Shown here: positions 26,532 through 33,977 of the stretch, in pieces | Layout: every line of letters starts with the position of its first letter | Position numbering within the stretch: position 1 is the first letter of the stretch | Source: an uncultured Clostridia bacterium | Lineage (GTDB): Bacteria; Bacillota; Clostridia; Oscillospirales; Ruminococcaceae | DNA: 35,693 bases | Reading direction: 5' to 3' | Assembly (NCBI GenBank): GCA_947625125.1 | Contig: CANQNF010000028.1 | Span: 1 to 35,693 of the forward strand | Program-made: the position numbers and the translations under genes | Notes under the pieces: model-generated | What the model was told of the DNA's origin: nothing | Seen by the model: only the letters and a program-made list of their open reading frames with translations | Databases searched by the model: none

Positions 26532-27173
26532 TGTTTGGAATCTCCTTTCATTAAAAATGGTCTGTTTTTTTGGATATGCCGTATCCGGCGGGAGGGTTTT
26601 TCAAGCGTAAAAATCCAGAAATTCCATAGAGATAATTTCTGAATTTTGGAGTGCAAAGGGGGTCAGGGGGATATGCCCTCTGCAAGCCAATTTTCTCAAG
26701 TTTCTACCTGGAGAAACTTGGGGAAATTGAAGCCTACGGACGTCCGTAGGCAGTGCTTGCTATTCTTGTGCAAACTGCCCGTAGGGAGTTTGCGTGTTGT
26801 ACGAGCTTAGGCGAGTGTCTTACAACACATAAGGGCGTTACCGCCCAATCTTCTGTAAAGCCTTTCAGGTATTGGGCTGTAAGGGGATTGCTCTGGCAAA
26901 TAAAAAACTGCCACAACCGGAACAGGGCAGAATTTTACCCCGATCCGGCTCATAGCAGTTTGAGAGTCTTTTTATGAAGTTGTGATTTTATCCACTAAAG
27001 ATTTTAACAAGCGGCAGGAGGAAAGTCAACAGAAGAAAGCAGGAAGAAATGCAGAAAAAATGGTGTATAAGAGCTATCAAAAAATTTTTTCAAAATTTTT
27101 TACGAATATGAACGATACGTTCGGGTACGTTTTTTACAATGTCTTTGGAGGATTAGCAGAAGGGAGGTGAAGC
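26532..27173. other. Non-coding, hairpin-rich region: candidate oriT
   Basis: No gene is supported here. Successive inverted repeats are seen: CAGAAATT/AATTTCTG (26616-26641) with 14-bp extended arms, a perfect 20-bp palindrome at 26732-26751, GCAAACT/AGTTTGC (26770-26793), GTGTTGTA/TACAACAC (26794-26828), AAACTGC...AACCGGA with its complement (26905-26961), and GAACG/CGTTC (27110-27122). The position directly upstream of mobC, outside all genes, is where oriT lies in related elements. I cannot name the nick site. Confidence 0.6.
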
Positions 27174-27503
27174 ATGAATACAGCAGACCGCAGAATGGAA
27201 ATCATTAACATTCTGATTATTCGGCGGCGGACAACAGCGAGGGAGTTGTCAGAAGAACTTGGCGTTACCACTCGCACGATACAAAAAGATATTCAGGCTT
27301 TATCTCCCAGATTTCCAATTTATACAAAGCAGGGTGGGGATGGTGGAATTTTCATAGGCGAGAATTATAAGCCGTACATAAACACCCTTTCATTTGACGA
27401 GCTGAAAACTTTGTGCGAACTGTATGGACAGGCGGAGGGAAAGCAAAAGAAAATCCTGTTGCAGATTTTGAATAAATACGGACCCGATAAACTGGAGTTA
27501 TAA
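27174..27503 (+). CDS. Small HTH regulator (DeoR/HTH_11 type)
   Basis: The 109-residue protein has an N-terminal winged helix-turn-helix (RRMEIINILIIRRRTTARELSEELGVTTRTIQKDI, described here in parts: RRMEIINIL, ARELSEELGV, TRTIQKDIQAL) and then a short domain with a GGDGGIF turn. It lacks the sugar-phosphate-binding part of full DeoR proteins. AGGGAGGTGA precedes the ATG at 27174. Regulators of this size are usual in Tn1549-like elements near the integration module. Targets are unknown. Confidence 0.85.
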   Translation: MNTADRRMEIINILIIRRRTTARELSEELGVTTRTIQKDIQALSPRFPIYTKQGGDGGIFIGENYKPYINTLSFDELKTLCELYGQAEGKQKKILLQILNKYGPDKLEL

Positions 27504-27518
27504 ACTTGCCATTCCGCT

Positions 27519-27577
27519 AAAGCACATAATTTTTACAGAACCGTTCATAGCAGACGGAGAGTGCTTATGTGCTTTTT
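27519..27577 (+). terminator. Terminator after the HTH regulator
   Basis: AAAGCACATAA (27519-27529) pairs perfectly with TTATGTGCTTT (27565-27575), followed by TT. The loop is 35 nt long. Confidence 0.65.
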
Positions 27578-28070
27578 GGGCTGACAAGTCCAGAAATGAT
27601 TTTATCCAAAACAGGCAGAGCGATTTCTGCCGGGCAGCGCAGGCTGCCAAGTGTACCTTGATAATTGAATATGCAGATACATATGGGACGTGTGGGATAT
27701 GCGGAGCCGCTATGTGGACACGCCAAGAGCCGCCTGCTTCTATAACAGAAGTGTATGCGAGGGAATATTGTTTTTTGATATTGAAGCTAAGGTGGGGAGC
27801 GATGAATGTCTGGCAAAAAGTGTAGCAGATACATGAGGCTGTGAGGCATATCTTTGATAATGATACTTCCGATTGCGGAGAAGTCTGTGATCGGTCAATT
27901 TGGAATGACGGTGCAAGACCGATGTGGGCGGTGTACTGAGCCGCCACCCATATGTGTTTTTTGAAAGAAATGGGGAAGATTTTGTCTGCTGATGAAAGAA
28001 CAGAAAAATTTTCTGTTTTGTCACCAGCGGATAAACTGGACTATAAATTTTAGAAGGAGGACACAGCGTT
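27578..28070 (+). other. Structured non-coding leader ahead of the excisionase-like gene
   Basis: I see no ORF with start and ribosome binding site in these 493 bp. Tandem hairpins occur at GGCAG/CTGCC (27614-27631) and GGCAGC/GCTGCC (27633-27648), and a third, AACAGAAAA/TTTTCTGTT (27999-28017), lies 40 bp before the next gene's ribosome binding site. The arrangement resembles the long structured upstream regions of ICE excision genes, so an attenuation-type leader is possible. Confidence 0.4.
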
Positions 28071-28301
28071 ATGGGCAAATATATGGAGAAGCTGAATCTG
28101 GATAATCAGACTGGATGGGCAAAGCGTTTTGTGCGTTACAAGACGGGCGCATGGCTCTTTGAAATGAGCCAGAAAGAATTTGAACGGATGGCGAAAGAAT
28201 GCCATACCACTTATAAAGAATTACTTTACAAACCGAGTAAAATTGTTTTGGTTGATGCCAAAATTTTTGAAGAGTATATTGAACTGTTTCCCGTCAGGTA
28301 G
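28071..28301 (+). CDS. Excisionase-like small DNA-binding protein (DUF6462 type)
   Basis: The 76-residue protein (VRYKTGAWLFEMSQKEFERM; KIVLVDAKIFEEYIE) matches the pattern of small winged-helix proteins found next to ICE integrases, in which a short helix-turn-helix ends with a strand naming a residue fixed in the target groove. GAAGGAGG (28053-28060) is 10 bp ahead of the ATG at 28071. It lies 320 bp upstream of the integrase gene. A role in excision is inferred from position and size, not from a proven family function. Confidence 0.7.
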   Translation: MGKYMEKLNLDNQTGWAKRFVRYKTGAWLFEMSQKEFERMAKECHTTYKELLYKPSKIVLVDAKIFEEYIELFPVR

Positions 28302-28344
28302 CCAGATGATATGAATCCGTATATTTTTTGTTTTACAAAAACAC

Positions 28345-28373
28345 TTGACTATTTGTTAAACAACAATTATAAT
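28345..28373 (+). promoter_or_regulatory. Promoter of the RHH-integrase operon with internal palindrome
   Basis: TTGACT (28345-28350) and TATAAT (28368-28373) are exactly 17 bp apart, a near-consensus sigma-A promoter. TTGTT-A-AACAA (28353-28363) is a palindrome inside the spacer, a natural place for a repressor such as the RHH protein encoded 30 bp downstream. Confidence 0.75.
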
Positions 28374-28402
28374 GGTCTTAGGTTGTGGAGGAGGTGTATA
28401 AA

Positions 28403-28582
28403 GTGGCAAAGATTGGCAGACCAAAAGAAGTCAATCCCAGAGATAAGACGATTGGCGTCAGGCTTACCGATGAGGAACACAAAAAACTCCTTGCTTATAC
28501 TGAAAATCACAACCAGACCATAACACAGACTGTTGTTGACGGATTGAATTATCTTTATGAAAAGAAAGCTGTTGACAAATAG
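28403..28582 (+). CDS. Ribbon-helix-helix DNA-binding protein
   Basis: The start is a GTG at 28403, placed 5-6 bp after GGAGGAGGTG; the in-frame ATG at 28385 lies upstream of that site. The 59-residue protein starts MAKIGRPKEVNP and has the CopG/Arc pattern: a beta strand KTIGVRLT, a first helix DEEHKKLLAYTENH and a second helix TITQTVVDGLNYLYEK. It is the first gene behind a strong promoter that contains a palindrome, 38 bp before the integrase gene. Repression of its own operon, and so of integrase, is the simplest inference. Confidence 0.8.
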   Translation: MAKIGRPKEVNPRDKTIGVRLTDEEHKKLLAYTENHNQTITQTVVDGLNYLYEKKAVDK

Positions 28583-28620
28583 TAGTACGGATTCTCTTTC
28601 CTTGTCAGAAAGGAGTAGAG

Positions 28621-29856
28621 ATGAAGAAAAATTCAAGAAAAGACAGCAAAGGCAGAGTTTTACAGAAAGGAGAGTACCAAAGAAAGTGTGACGGTATCTA
28701 CGTCTACAAATACAAGGATTTCAATGAGAACTGGCAGGCGGTTTATGCGGGCGATTTGGTTGAGCTTCGATTGAAGGAAAGGCAGTTGCTAAAGGATCAG
28801 TTAGACGGGCTTGATGTATATGCAGCAGGCAACGCAACGCTTAATTTCACATTTGAAAGGTATATGTCAACCAAGTATAACCTGCGGGAAACTACGAAAG
28901 CAAACTATACATATATGTATAACCAGTTTGTGCGGGACGATTTTGGAAAGAGGAAGATTGCGGATATTAAATACTCGGATGTGAAATTTTTCTATTATCA
29001 TCTCCTGAATGACAGAAATTTGCAGATTAACACGTTGGATACCATACATACGGTTTTGCATCCAACCTTTTCGATGGCTGTGCGTGACGATATTATCAGA
29101 AAAAATCCCTCTGACGGGGTTATGGCTGAGATTAAGAAAAGCGGCTGGAAAAACAAAGGTGTGCGCCATGCTCTGACAGTAGAGCAGCAGAAAGCGTTTA
29201 TGAATTACACGGCACTCAGCCCAGAGTATCACCACTGGCTGCCATTGTTTACTGTTTTGCTGGGGACAGGCTGTCGTGTTGGCGAGGTTGTCGGTCTTAG
29301 GTGGCAGGATGTAGATTTTAAGAACCGTTCTATCAGTGTCAATCATAGCATTTCATATTATACGAGGGCAAACGGAAAGACGGCATTTGGGGTATCGCTT
29401 CCAAAGACAGAGGCAGGAATCCGTATCATTCCAATGATGGATGCGGTTTATGATATTCTGAAGGAAGAATACAAAAGACAGCAGTTGGAAGGGTTTTGCA
29501 CTTATGAATTGGAAGGCATGAGTGGTTTTATATTTTCTAACCGCTATGGCACTGTGCATAATACCCATTGTATCAATTCGGCTATTAACCGGATTAGCGA
29601 GAATTACAATGCAAAGGAAATTCTGGATGCAAAGAAAGAGCATAGGGAGCCAGTGATCATTCCGCATTTTTCGTGTCATCATTTGCGGCATACCTTTTGC
29701 TCAAGGCTTTGTGAGAATGAAACCAATGTAAAAGTGATTCAAGAGGTCATGGGTCATGCTAATATTGAAACTACTCTGGATATATATGCAGAGGTAAATT
29801 ATGCGAAGAAAAAAGAGGCATTAGAAAATCTATCGCAGAAGATTGATATTTTTTAA
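28621..29856 (+). CDS. int: Tyrosine site-specific integrase of the ICE
   Basis: The 411-residue protein has an N-terminal arm-binding domain (about 1-70), a core-binding SAM-like domain (about 75-175) and a catalytic domain with R219 (GTGCRVGE), H353 and R356 (HHLRH), H379 (GHANI) and nucleophile Y389 (LDIYAEV). GAAAGGAG lies ahead of the ATG. All catalytic residues are present, so the enzyme should be active. It is the last gene of the ICE at this end; the attachment site is expected within a few hundred bases downstream. Confidence 0.95.
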   Translation: MKKNSRKDSKGRVLQKGEYQRKCDGIYVYKYKDFNENWQAVYAGDLVELRLKERQLLKDQLDGLDVYAAGNATLNFTFERYMSTKYNLRETTKANYTYMYNQFVRDDFGKRKIADIKYSDVKFFYYHLLNDRNLQINTLDTIHTVLHPTFSMAVRDDIIRKNPSDGVMAEIKKSGWKNKGVRHALTVEQQKAFMNYTALSPEYHHWLPLFTVLLGTGCRVGEVVGLRWQDVDFKNRSISVNHSISYYTRANGKTAFGVSLPKTEAGIRIIPMMDAVYDILKEEYKRQQLEGFCTYELEGMSGFIFSNRYGTVHNTHCINSAINRISENYNAKEILDAKKEHREPVIIPHFSCHHLRHTFCSRLCENETNVKVIQEVMGHANIETTLDIYAEVNYAKKKEALENLSQKIDIF

Positions 29857-30192
29857 CGGAAAGAGTCCCTTGTGGACTCGGAAATAGTAACATAAAAAAG
29901 CTGTTATTAACACAGAAGTAACACAAATTTGCTGGTGGGTGCTACCCGGGAATACCTATATGGTGGTTGTGGTAACATACGGAAAAAGCGTAATTTTCGG
30001 GTAATACCCGATAATACCCAACTACCTAACAGTATTCCCGACCATGCGGACGGTGGAGTGACGGAAGCCGCTGTTTATCGGACATTTACGGGTATTTTCT
30101 GTACCAATTTTTGGGTTTTGTACCATTCAGAAGAAGCAAAAAAGACAGGACAGTCCTCATTTGCCCTGTATATATTCTAATATCGGGGTTTT
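29857..30192. repeat. ICE right-end region with candidate integrase arm sites
   Basis: No gene is supported. A hairpin GAGTCC/GGACTC (29863-29879) follows the integrase stop. A motif of the form GGG(T)AATACC(C) occurs five times: 29948-29956, 29999-30010 and 30010-30020 in direct orientation, and inverted at about 30031-30040 and 30089-30096. A second theme, GTAACA, occurs near 29887, 29918 and 29971. Clustered short repeats just beyond int are what integrase arm sites look like. The exact attR core cannot be set without the left end. Confidence 0.5.
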
Positions 30193-30193
30193 T

Positions 30194-30331
30194 ATAAGGA
30201 GGAAAAGATAGAGAGTGATACCCTGGCGTTATCTACAGACAATCGTATTTTAATGAATGCTGTACGCTTGGAAATTGATCGAATTACATTTGAAATCCCT
30301 GTACCATTACCGGTGCAGGGATTTTTTTTGT
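30194..30331 (+). pseudogene. Possible 3' remnant of a host gene at the ICE junction
   Basis: The frame from about 30194 reads KIESDTLALSTDNRILMNAV and RLEIDRITFEIPVPLP to a TAA at 30329, without a start codon. It is followed directly by a terminator hairpin whose stem lies in its last codons. An open 3' end with a terminator next to an integration site fits a chromosomal gene cut by the ICE, but I do not recognise the protein. Confidence 0.25.
30293..30329 (+). terminator. Terminator in the ICE/flank junction
   Basis: AAATCCCTG (30293-30301) pairs with CAGGGATTT (30316-30324), followed by further T residues. It insulates the downstream promoter at 30542. Confidence 0.85.
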
Positions 30332-30541
30332 AATGCAGTCTTTTCATAAACCGTGCTATATAGGCGAACAGCCGCTTTAGCTTATAGAAAAATCCCAATG
30401 CCGGTAACAGACCTTTATTGGGCCAGAACAAGCCACGTGCTAAGCTGCTGATATTTAACCTGATATTTGGAATAAACAAAGGAGAAAGGCCACGCATAGC
30501 ATACAAAATTTAAAAAAAACAAAAAAAGTATGAAATTATAG
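30332..30541. other. Intergenic, nothing recognised
   Basis: No ORF with a ribosome binding site is convincing on either strand between the terminator and the promoter at 30542. An open minus-strand frame exists across this stretch, but it lacks coding features. Confidence 0.4.
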
Positions 30542-30570
30542 TTGACAAAGGACAAATGCCGAAATATAAT
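30542..30570 (+). promoter_or_regulatory. Consensus sigma-A promoter of the GTPase operon
   Basis: TTGACA (30542-30547) and TATAAT (30565-30570) both match consensus exactly, with a 17-bp spacer. Such a strong promoter is normally held down by a repressor; a palindrome begins 19 bp downstream. Confidence 0.9.
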
Positions 30571-30578
30571 CAGATTAT

Positions 30579-30614
30579 CAAATACATCATGCAACATGTT
30601 GCATTACATATTTG
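30579..30614 (+). promoter_or_regulatory. Palindromic operator downstream of the GTPase operon promoter
   Basis: ATGCAACATGTTGCAT (30589-30604) is a perfect 16-bp palindrome, flanked by outer arms CAAATA (30579-30584) and TATTTG (30609-30614) that extend the dyad to 36 bp with four internal positions per arm partly mismatched. It lies about 10-30 bp after the expected transcription start. The operon encodes an XRE-type HTH, the natural candidate to bind it. Confidence 0.7.
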
Positions 30615-30643
30615 AAAAAATAAAAATAAAAGGAGAGAGAACC

Positions 30644-30850
30644 ATGAAGAAGGAAAATGGGGCAATCATTGGGGCTATGTTTGGAGGAACCGCTGCGGCT
30701 ACTTTATATGTGGTCGCCGGACCGGTCGGGATGTTCATTCTGGGGGCAGCCGCACAAATAGTCGAATCTGCTTCAAGAATTGGCGAGTATATTGCGGACA
30801 CGACAGAAGAACGGTTGCCTGAATTCAACATCAACGTAAAAATAAACTGA
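30644..30850 (+). CDS. Small Gly/Ala-rich membrane protein
   Basis: The 68-residue protein has AAAGGAGAGAG ahead of its ATG at 30644. Residues 7-42 are hydrophobic and rich in Gly and Ala (GAIIGAMFGGTAAATLYVVAG in its first part), with GxxxG-like spacing that suits helix packing in a membrane. The C-terminal part is acidic and polar (IADTTEERLPEF). It is the first gene of the unit, 16 bp before the HTH-GTPase gene. I do not recognise the family. It may be a membrane partner of the GTPase, whose own C-terminus is rich in similar Gly/Ala segments. Confidence 0.75.
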   Translation: MKKENGAIIGAMFGGTAAATLYVVAGPVGMFILGAAAQIVESASRIGEYIADTTEERLPEFNINVKIN

Positions 30851-30866
30851 AAAGGAGGATGTGATT

Positions 30867-33218
30867 ATGATTAATCTGAAGAAAATCAGAGAAAGAAAAG
30901 GTCTTTCGCAGGGGGAGCTTGCGGAAGCCCTGAATCGGAAATGGGCGGTGATGTATCCGGAAGAACCGGAACATTTTACGGTAAATATGGTATTACGGAT
31001 GGAAAATGAACCGGGGAGAATACCAACAGATGCATTGATCGCAATCAGTCAGGTGTTTGGTATGAACGTTGAACAGATTTTGCAAATTGAGGCCCCGAGG
31101 CTGAATACTCCGCGGGTCGAAAATAAAAGAGAGAATATCGAAAAATTAAAAGATGAGCTCGCGCAATATATTCAGCAGCATTCGCAGGATGGTTTCGCCG
31201 AAAAGCATATAGAAATACAGAAGGGACTGGATAATCTCAGGAAACTGATGTCAAAAAAACCAAGAATCGCCTGTGTGGGACGCCCGGATGCAGGGAAGAG
31301 CACGATAATAGATATGTTGTTGGGGGAGGATATTCTGCCCAGGAACTGGACGCCGACAACCTCAACGATCATTTATCTAAAGCATATTTCAGACAGGCCG
31401 GAATATTTTGGAAATGATCTTGTCTGGGCATTTCAGGAAAAAACAAAAGTGTGCGACGGAGCCTTTGTGACGGCGGATGAATATTGGAATCCGGATCGGA
31501 TTGACGATGAGGAATATTGCCGGGAATGGAAGCTGACTGCGGGTGATTATGATCTGATTGCGCAATATGGGATACACTTCGGCAAAGAAGGAAATGAGGT
31601 AGGGGCCATTGTGGCTTTTGTTGACAGTCCGATACTCTATAACTGCGATCTGATCGATCTTCCAGGCTTTAATCCGGAGGCTATCCTAAATAAAGGTACG
31701 GACGCAAAAGTAGAGGATGTTTATGATTCCCTGGATACCATGATGTGCGACCGAATTGTCAAAATCGCGGATGGCTGTATATATTTAAGCATTGCAAACA
31801 GCTTTTTATATGGAGAAGAGCTGGCGATGGTGGAGACGATTATCCGGAATCTTCCCAGGATTGAGAAAAAGGGAGAGAACCAGATCCCACCGTTAGGTAA
31901 TCTATTTATTGTAGCCTCTCAGGCGCTGACGGTGAATCATGGGGATCGGGAGGCACTGGACAGAATCCGCAGGACTGCTGCAGCACGGATATGGAAGATG
32001 ATCTGTGATCATCCAGCGATCAGTACTCGTGAGGAACAAACCGGATGGAAATATAGTGAAGATACGGTTTACAGCAGAATATTTACATCTGAGATTGACT
32101 CAGAGGAATTGACAGCGGATTTTTTCTCTGAACTGGCTGAATTTGTAGAAATGCTTCCGAGGGAGCAGGAGAAGGATATATGGAAAAAACTGCAATTTTT
32201 TCTTGATGAGAGTATAGTGAATTTGAAAGGCATTATCAGACAGAATGACAGGATTATACAGAATCATAAAGAGGCGGTTGAAGAACTGAAGCTGATGGAG
32301 GCCAATGAATCAAGACGGATACAGGAGTTAAAAAATAATGAACGCGGGGTTACGAAGCAAATAGAAAGCATGAGAATGGATTCGGTAAAAGAATTTTCAC
32401 GCGTATATGATGAGGTGATTTGCGAAGATAACGTAAAACGCACGATTGAAGAGAATAAATTGAGGAAAAACAAGAAGGATATGCAGCAACTGACCTCTCT
32501 GTTAAATGCACAGCTTGAGAACGGAACTGTCTCTGTGCTGACAAAACAGTCCAAGCAGTTACAGCAGGTACTCGACAAGTATCTGCAGGATTGTAAAATT
32601 AGCTTTGAAAGCAGCTTTTCCGTCAGGCCGGATATTGAAGAAATGCCGTTTACTTTCAATATAGGCCGTTCATTTGTCGGTGGTCTGACCGGACTTGCAA
32701 CATATGGTGCGCTGTCCGCATGGGCGGCTGCTTACGGCAATTTAGGCGGCTATATTCTTGTGGCAAAGGCGGTGAGTGTGTTCGCGTCCATGGGGATTCA
32801 TATAGGCGGGACGGCAGCGGTAATATCATCGGTATCCGCGCTTGGGGGTCCTATTGTGCTGGGGATTGCGATTGCATCGGTGGCAATGGTTTCTGCGATT
32901 CTGTTGTTAGGCGGTTCCTGGAAGAAAGTGATCGGGAACAAAGTGGTCAATCAGTATAAGAAGAATAATGTAAAGGACAAATTATTGGACATTTCTGCAC
33001 AATTTTGGGATGAAACATTGATAGCTTTCCAGAAGGGTGTGGATAATATTGAGGCGGAATGGCAGAAGAAGATGGGAGATTACAAGAGAAAAGTAGAAAA
33101 TTATAATGAAGAGAGTCTGGAGGCAGAGAAGGGGATTGCGGAAAAAGCGATAGAGTTCCTTCAGGGAGTTTTCGAATACAGGGACAAAACACTGAATATC
33201 GCAGCGGAAAAAGAGTGA
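30867..33218 (+). CDS. XRE-HTH/dynamin-like GTPase/transmembrane fusion protein
   Basis: I choose the ATG at 30867, 8 bp after AAAGGAGG; a GTG at 30861 is too close to the site. The protein has 783 residues. Residues 1-75 form an XRE helix-turn-helix (LKKIRERKGLSQGELAEAL, FGMNVEQIL). A helical linker leads to a dynamin-type GTPase: G1 GRPDAGKST (138-146), Thr-rich switch TPTTST, G3 DLPG (264-267). No classical G4 NKxD is seen; FIVASQAL is at that place. Residues 430-590 are coiled coil. Residues about 597-690 are hydrophobic Gly/Ala-rich, able to enter membranes, followed by another coiled coil. Fusion of DNA-binding and membrane-remodelling GTPase parts in one chain is unusual. Function unknown; defence or stress sensing is inference. 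Confidence 0.85.
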   Translation: MINLKKIRERKGLSQGELAEALNRKWAVMYPEEPEHFTVNMVLRMENEPGRIPTDALIAISQVFGMNVEQILQIEAPRLNTPRVENKRENIEKLKDELAQYIQQHSQDGFAEKHIEIQKGLDNLRKLMSKKPRIACVGRPDAGKSTIIDMLLGEDILPRNWTPTTSTIIYLKHISDRPEYFGNDLVWAFQEKTKVCDGAFVTADEYWNPDRIDDEEYCREWKLTAGDYDLIAQYGIHFGKEGNEVGAIVAFVDSPILYNCDLIDLPGFNPEAILNKGTDAKVEDVYDSLDTMMCDRIVKIADGCIYLSIANSFLYGEELAMVETIIRNLPRIEKKGENQIPPLGNLFIVASQALTVNHGDREALDRIRRTAAARIWKMICDHPAISTREEQTGWKYSEDTVYSRIFTSEIDSEELTADFFSELAEFVEMLPREQEKDIWKKLQFFLDESIVNLKGIIRQNDRIIQNHKEAVEELKLMEANESRRIQELKNNERGVTKQIESMRMDSVKEFSRVYDEVICEDNVKRTIEENKLRKNKKDMQQLTSLLNAQLENGTVSVLTKQSKQLQQVLDKYLQDCKISFESSFSVRPDIEEMPFTFNIGRSFVGGLTGLATYGALSAWAAAYGNLGGYILVAKAVSVFASMGIHIGGTAAVISSVSALGGPIVLGIAIASVAMVSAILLLGGSWKKVIGNKVVNQYKKNNVKDKLLDISAQFWDETLIAFQKGVDNIEAEWQKKMGDYKRKVENYNEESLEAEKGIAEKAIEFLQGVFEYRDKTLNIAAEKE

Positions 33219-33229
33219 AGAAAAAGGCA

Positions 33230-33310
33230 GGGGAAACGCCGTTTGCCATCTGGCATTCAAAGCGTTTCCCCAGAGGGGGATATGAGGCTCCTTTGGGGAA
33301 TCATTATTTT
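33230..33310 (+). terminator. Structured tail with two mutually exclusive hairpins after the GTPase gene
   Basis: GGGGAAACGC (33230-33239) pairs with GCGTTTCCCC (33262-33271), enclosing a small TGCCA/TGGCA hairpin. The same TTCCCCA can instead pair with TTGGGGAA (33293-33300), followed by TCATTATTTTT. The first stem lacks a T-run. The pair looks like a termination region or switch. Confidence 0.55.
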
Positions 33311-33453
33311 TACAGTTATTGAAAAAGTATGCTGTCAGGTGAACAATTCAGGAATATTTCCAGATATCATTTTTTATAGAAAGAGGTCATGTCCGATCAA
33401 GAGGAGGAGGATAACTTTATAAAATATGTAATTTCTAACGTTCAATTGTAATT

Positions 33454-33726
33454 TTGCATGAATTGATACACTTACATGAATATGTAATAGAGATGCAGCC
33501 GATGTTCTATCATGATGCAGTATTCTGGAAATTATATTGTGATTTGAAAGAGAAAATAAATGATTTGGATGAGGTAATATCCAGGCATGCGAATATTTTG
33601 TCCGGGCAGTTGATTTATAATGAAGGAGGTAACCACGATATTCTATTTTTCCTAAAGAGTTTAGATTTGGATATGAAAATGGGATATCGCCTGGGCAATG
33701 TCATCAAATTAAGGGGCATATTTTGA
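33454..33726 (+). CDS. Hypothetical 90-residue protein, doubtful start
   Basis: The frame opens at a TTG (33454); the first ATG is at 33493, and neither has a clear ribosome binding site. A GAGGAGGAGG at 33400-33410 lies too far upstream and is followed by an out-of-frame ATG TAA. The product has amphipathic segments (FWKLYCDLKEKINDLDEVISRHANIL) and no membrane segment; described in parts because no family is recognised. It may be the 3' end of a decayed gene. The stop is about 250 bp from the IS30 element. Confidence 0.35.
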   Translation: MHELIHLHEYVIEMQPMFYHDAVFWKLYCDLKEKINDLDEVISRHANILSGQLIYNEGGNHDILFFLKSLDLDMKMGYRLGNVIKLRGIF

Positions 33727-33977
33727 ACTTTCCCGGTTTTATGCGGCTTAGCCCGTCAACTTAATGATTTTTTCGCCTGAAAAACCCAAAAAAGAGTCCG
33801 TCTTTTTATGGAAAAAGCTGACTTGCAATCCGAAATTCCAGTGAAAAAGTAAATTCCACCGCACTTTAAAATTTGGCGTATTTTATATATTCCCTTAAAT
33901 GAATTTCAAGAAGCTATTTTCGGGATTTTGTGGACGATAGTCTTACAAATTAGCAGAATTAACTTTTGCATAAAAAG
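33727..33977. other. Intergenic, nothing recognised
   Basis: About 250 bp of A+T-rich DNA between the hypothetical gene and the IS30-family element. I see no gene, repeat or promoter that I can support. Confidence 0.5.

Noticed and set aside
26982-27170. An open frame of 62 codons just before the HTH regulator
   Set aside because: It starts at a GTG without a ribosome binding site, lies in the hairpin-rich region, and has no recognisable motif.
26532-27173. CRISPR array in the repeat-rich region
   Set aside because: The repeats are inverted and all different from each other; no direct repeats with regular spacers exist here or elsewhere in the window.
27498-27947. A 149-codon minus-strand open frame after the HTH regulator
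   Set aside because: It has no ribosome binding site, spans two hairpins and the terminator of the HTH gene, and its composition does not look coding.
30192-30506. A 104-codon minus-strand open frame at the ICE/flank junction
   Set aside because: It runs through a rho-independent terminator hairpin and lacks a ribosome binding site; its sequence has no protein-like pattern that I can name.
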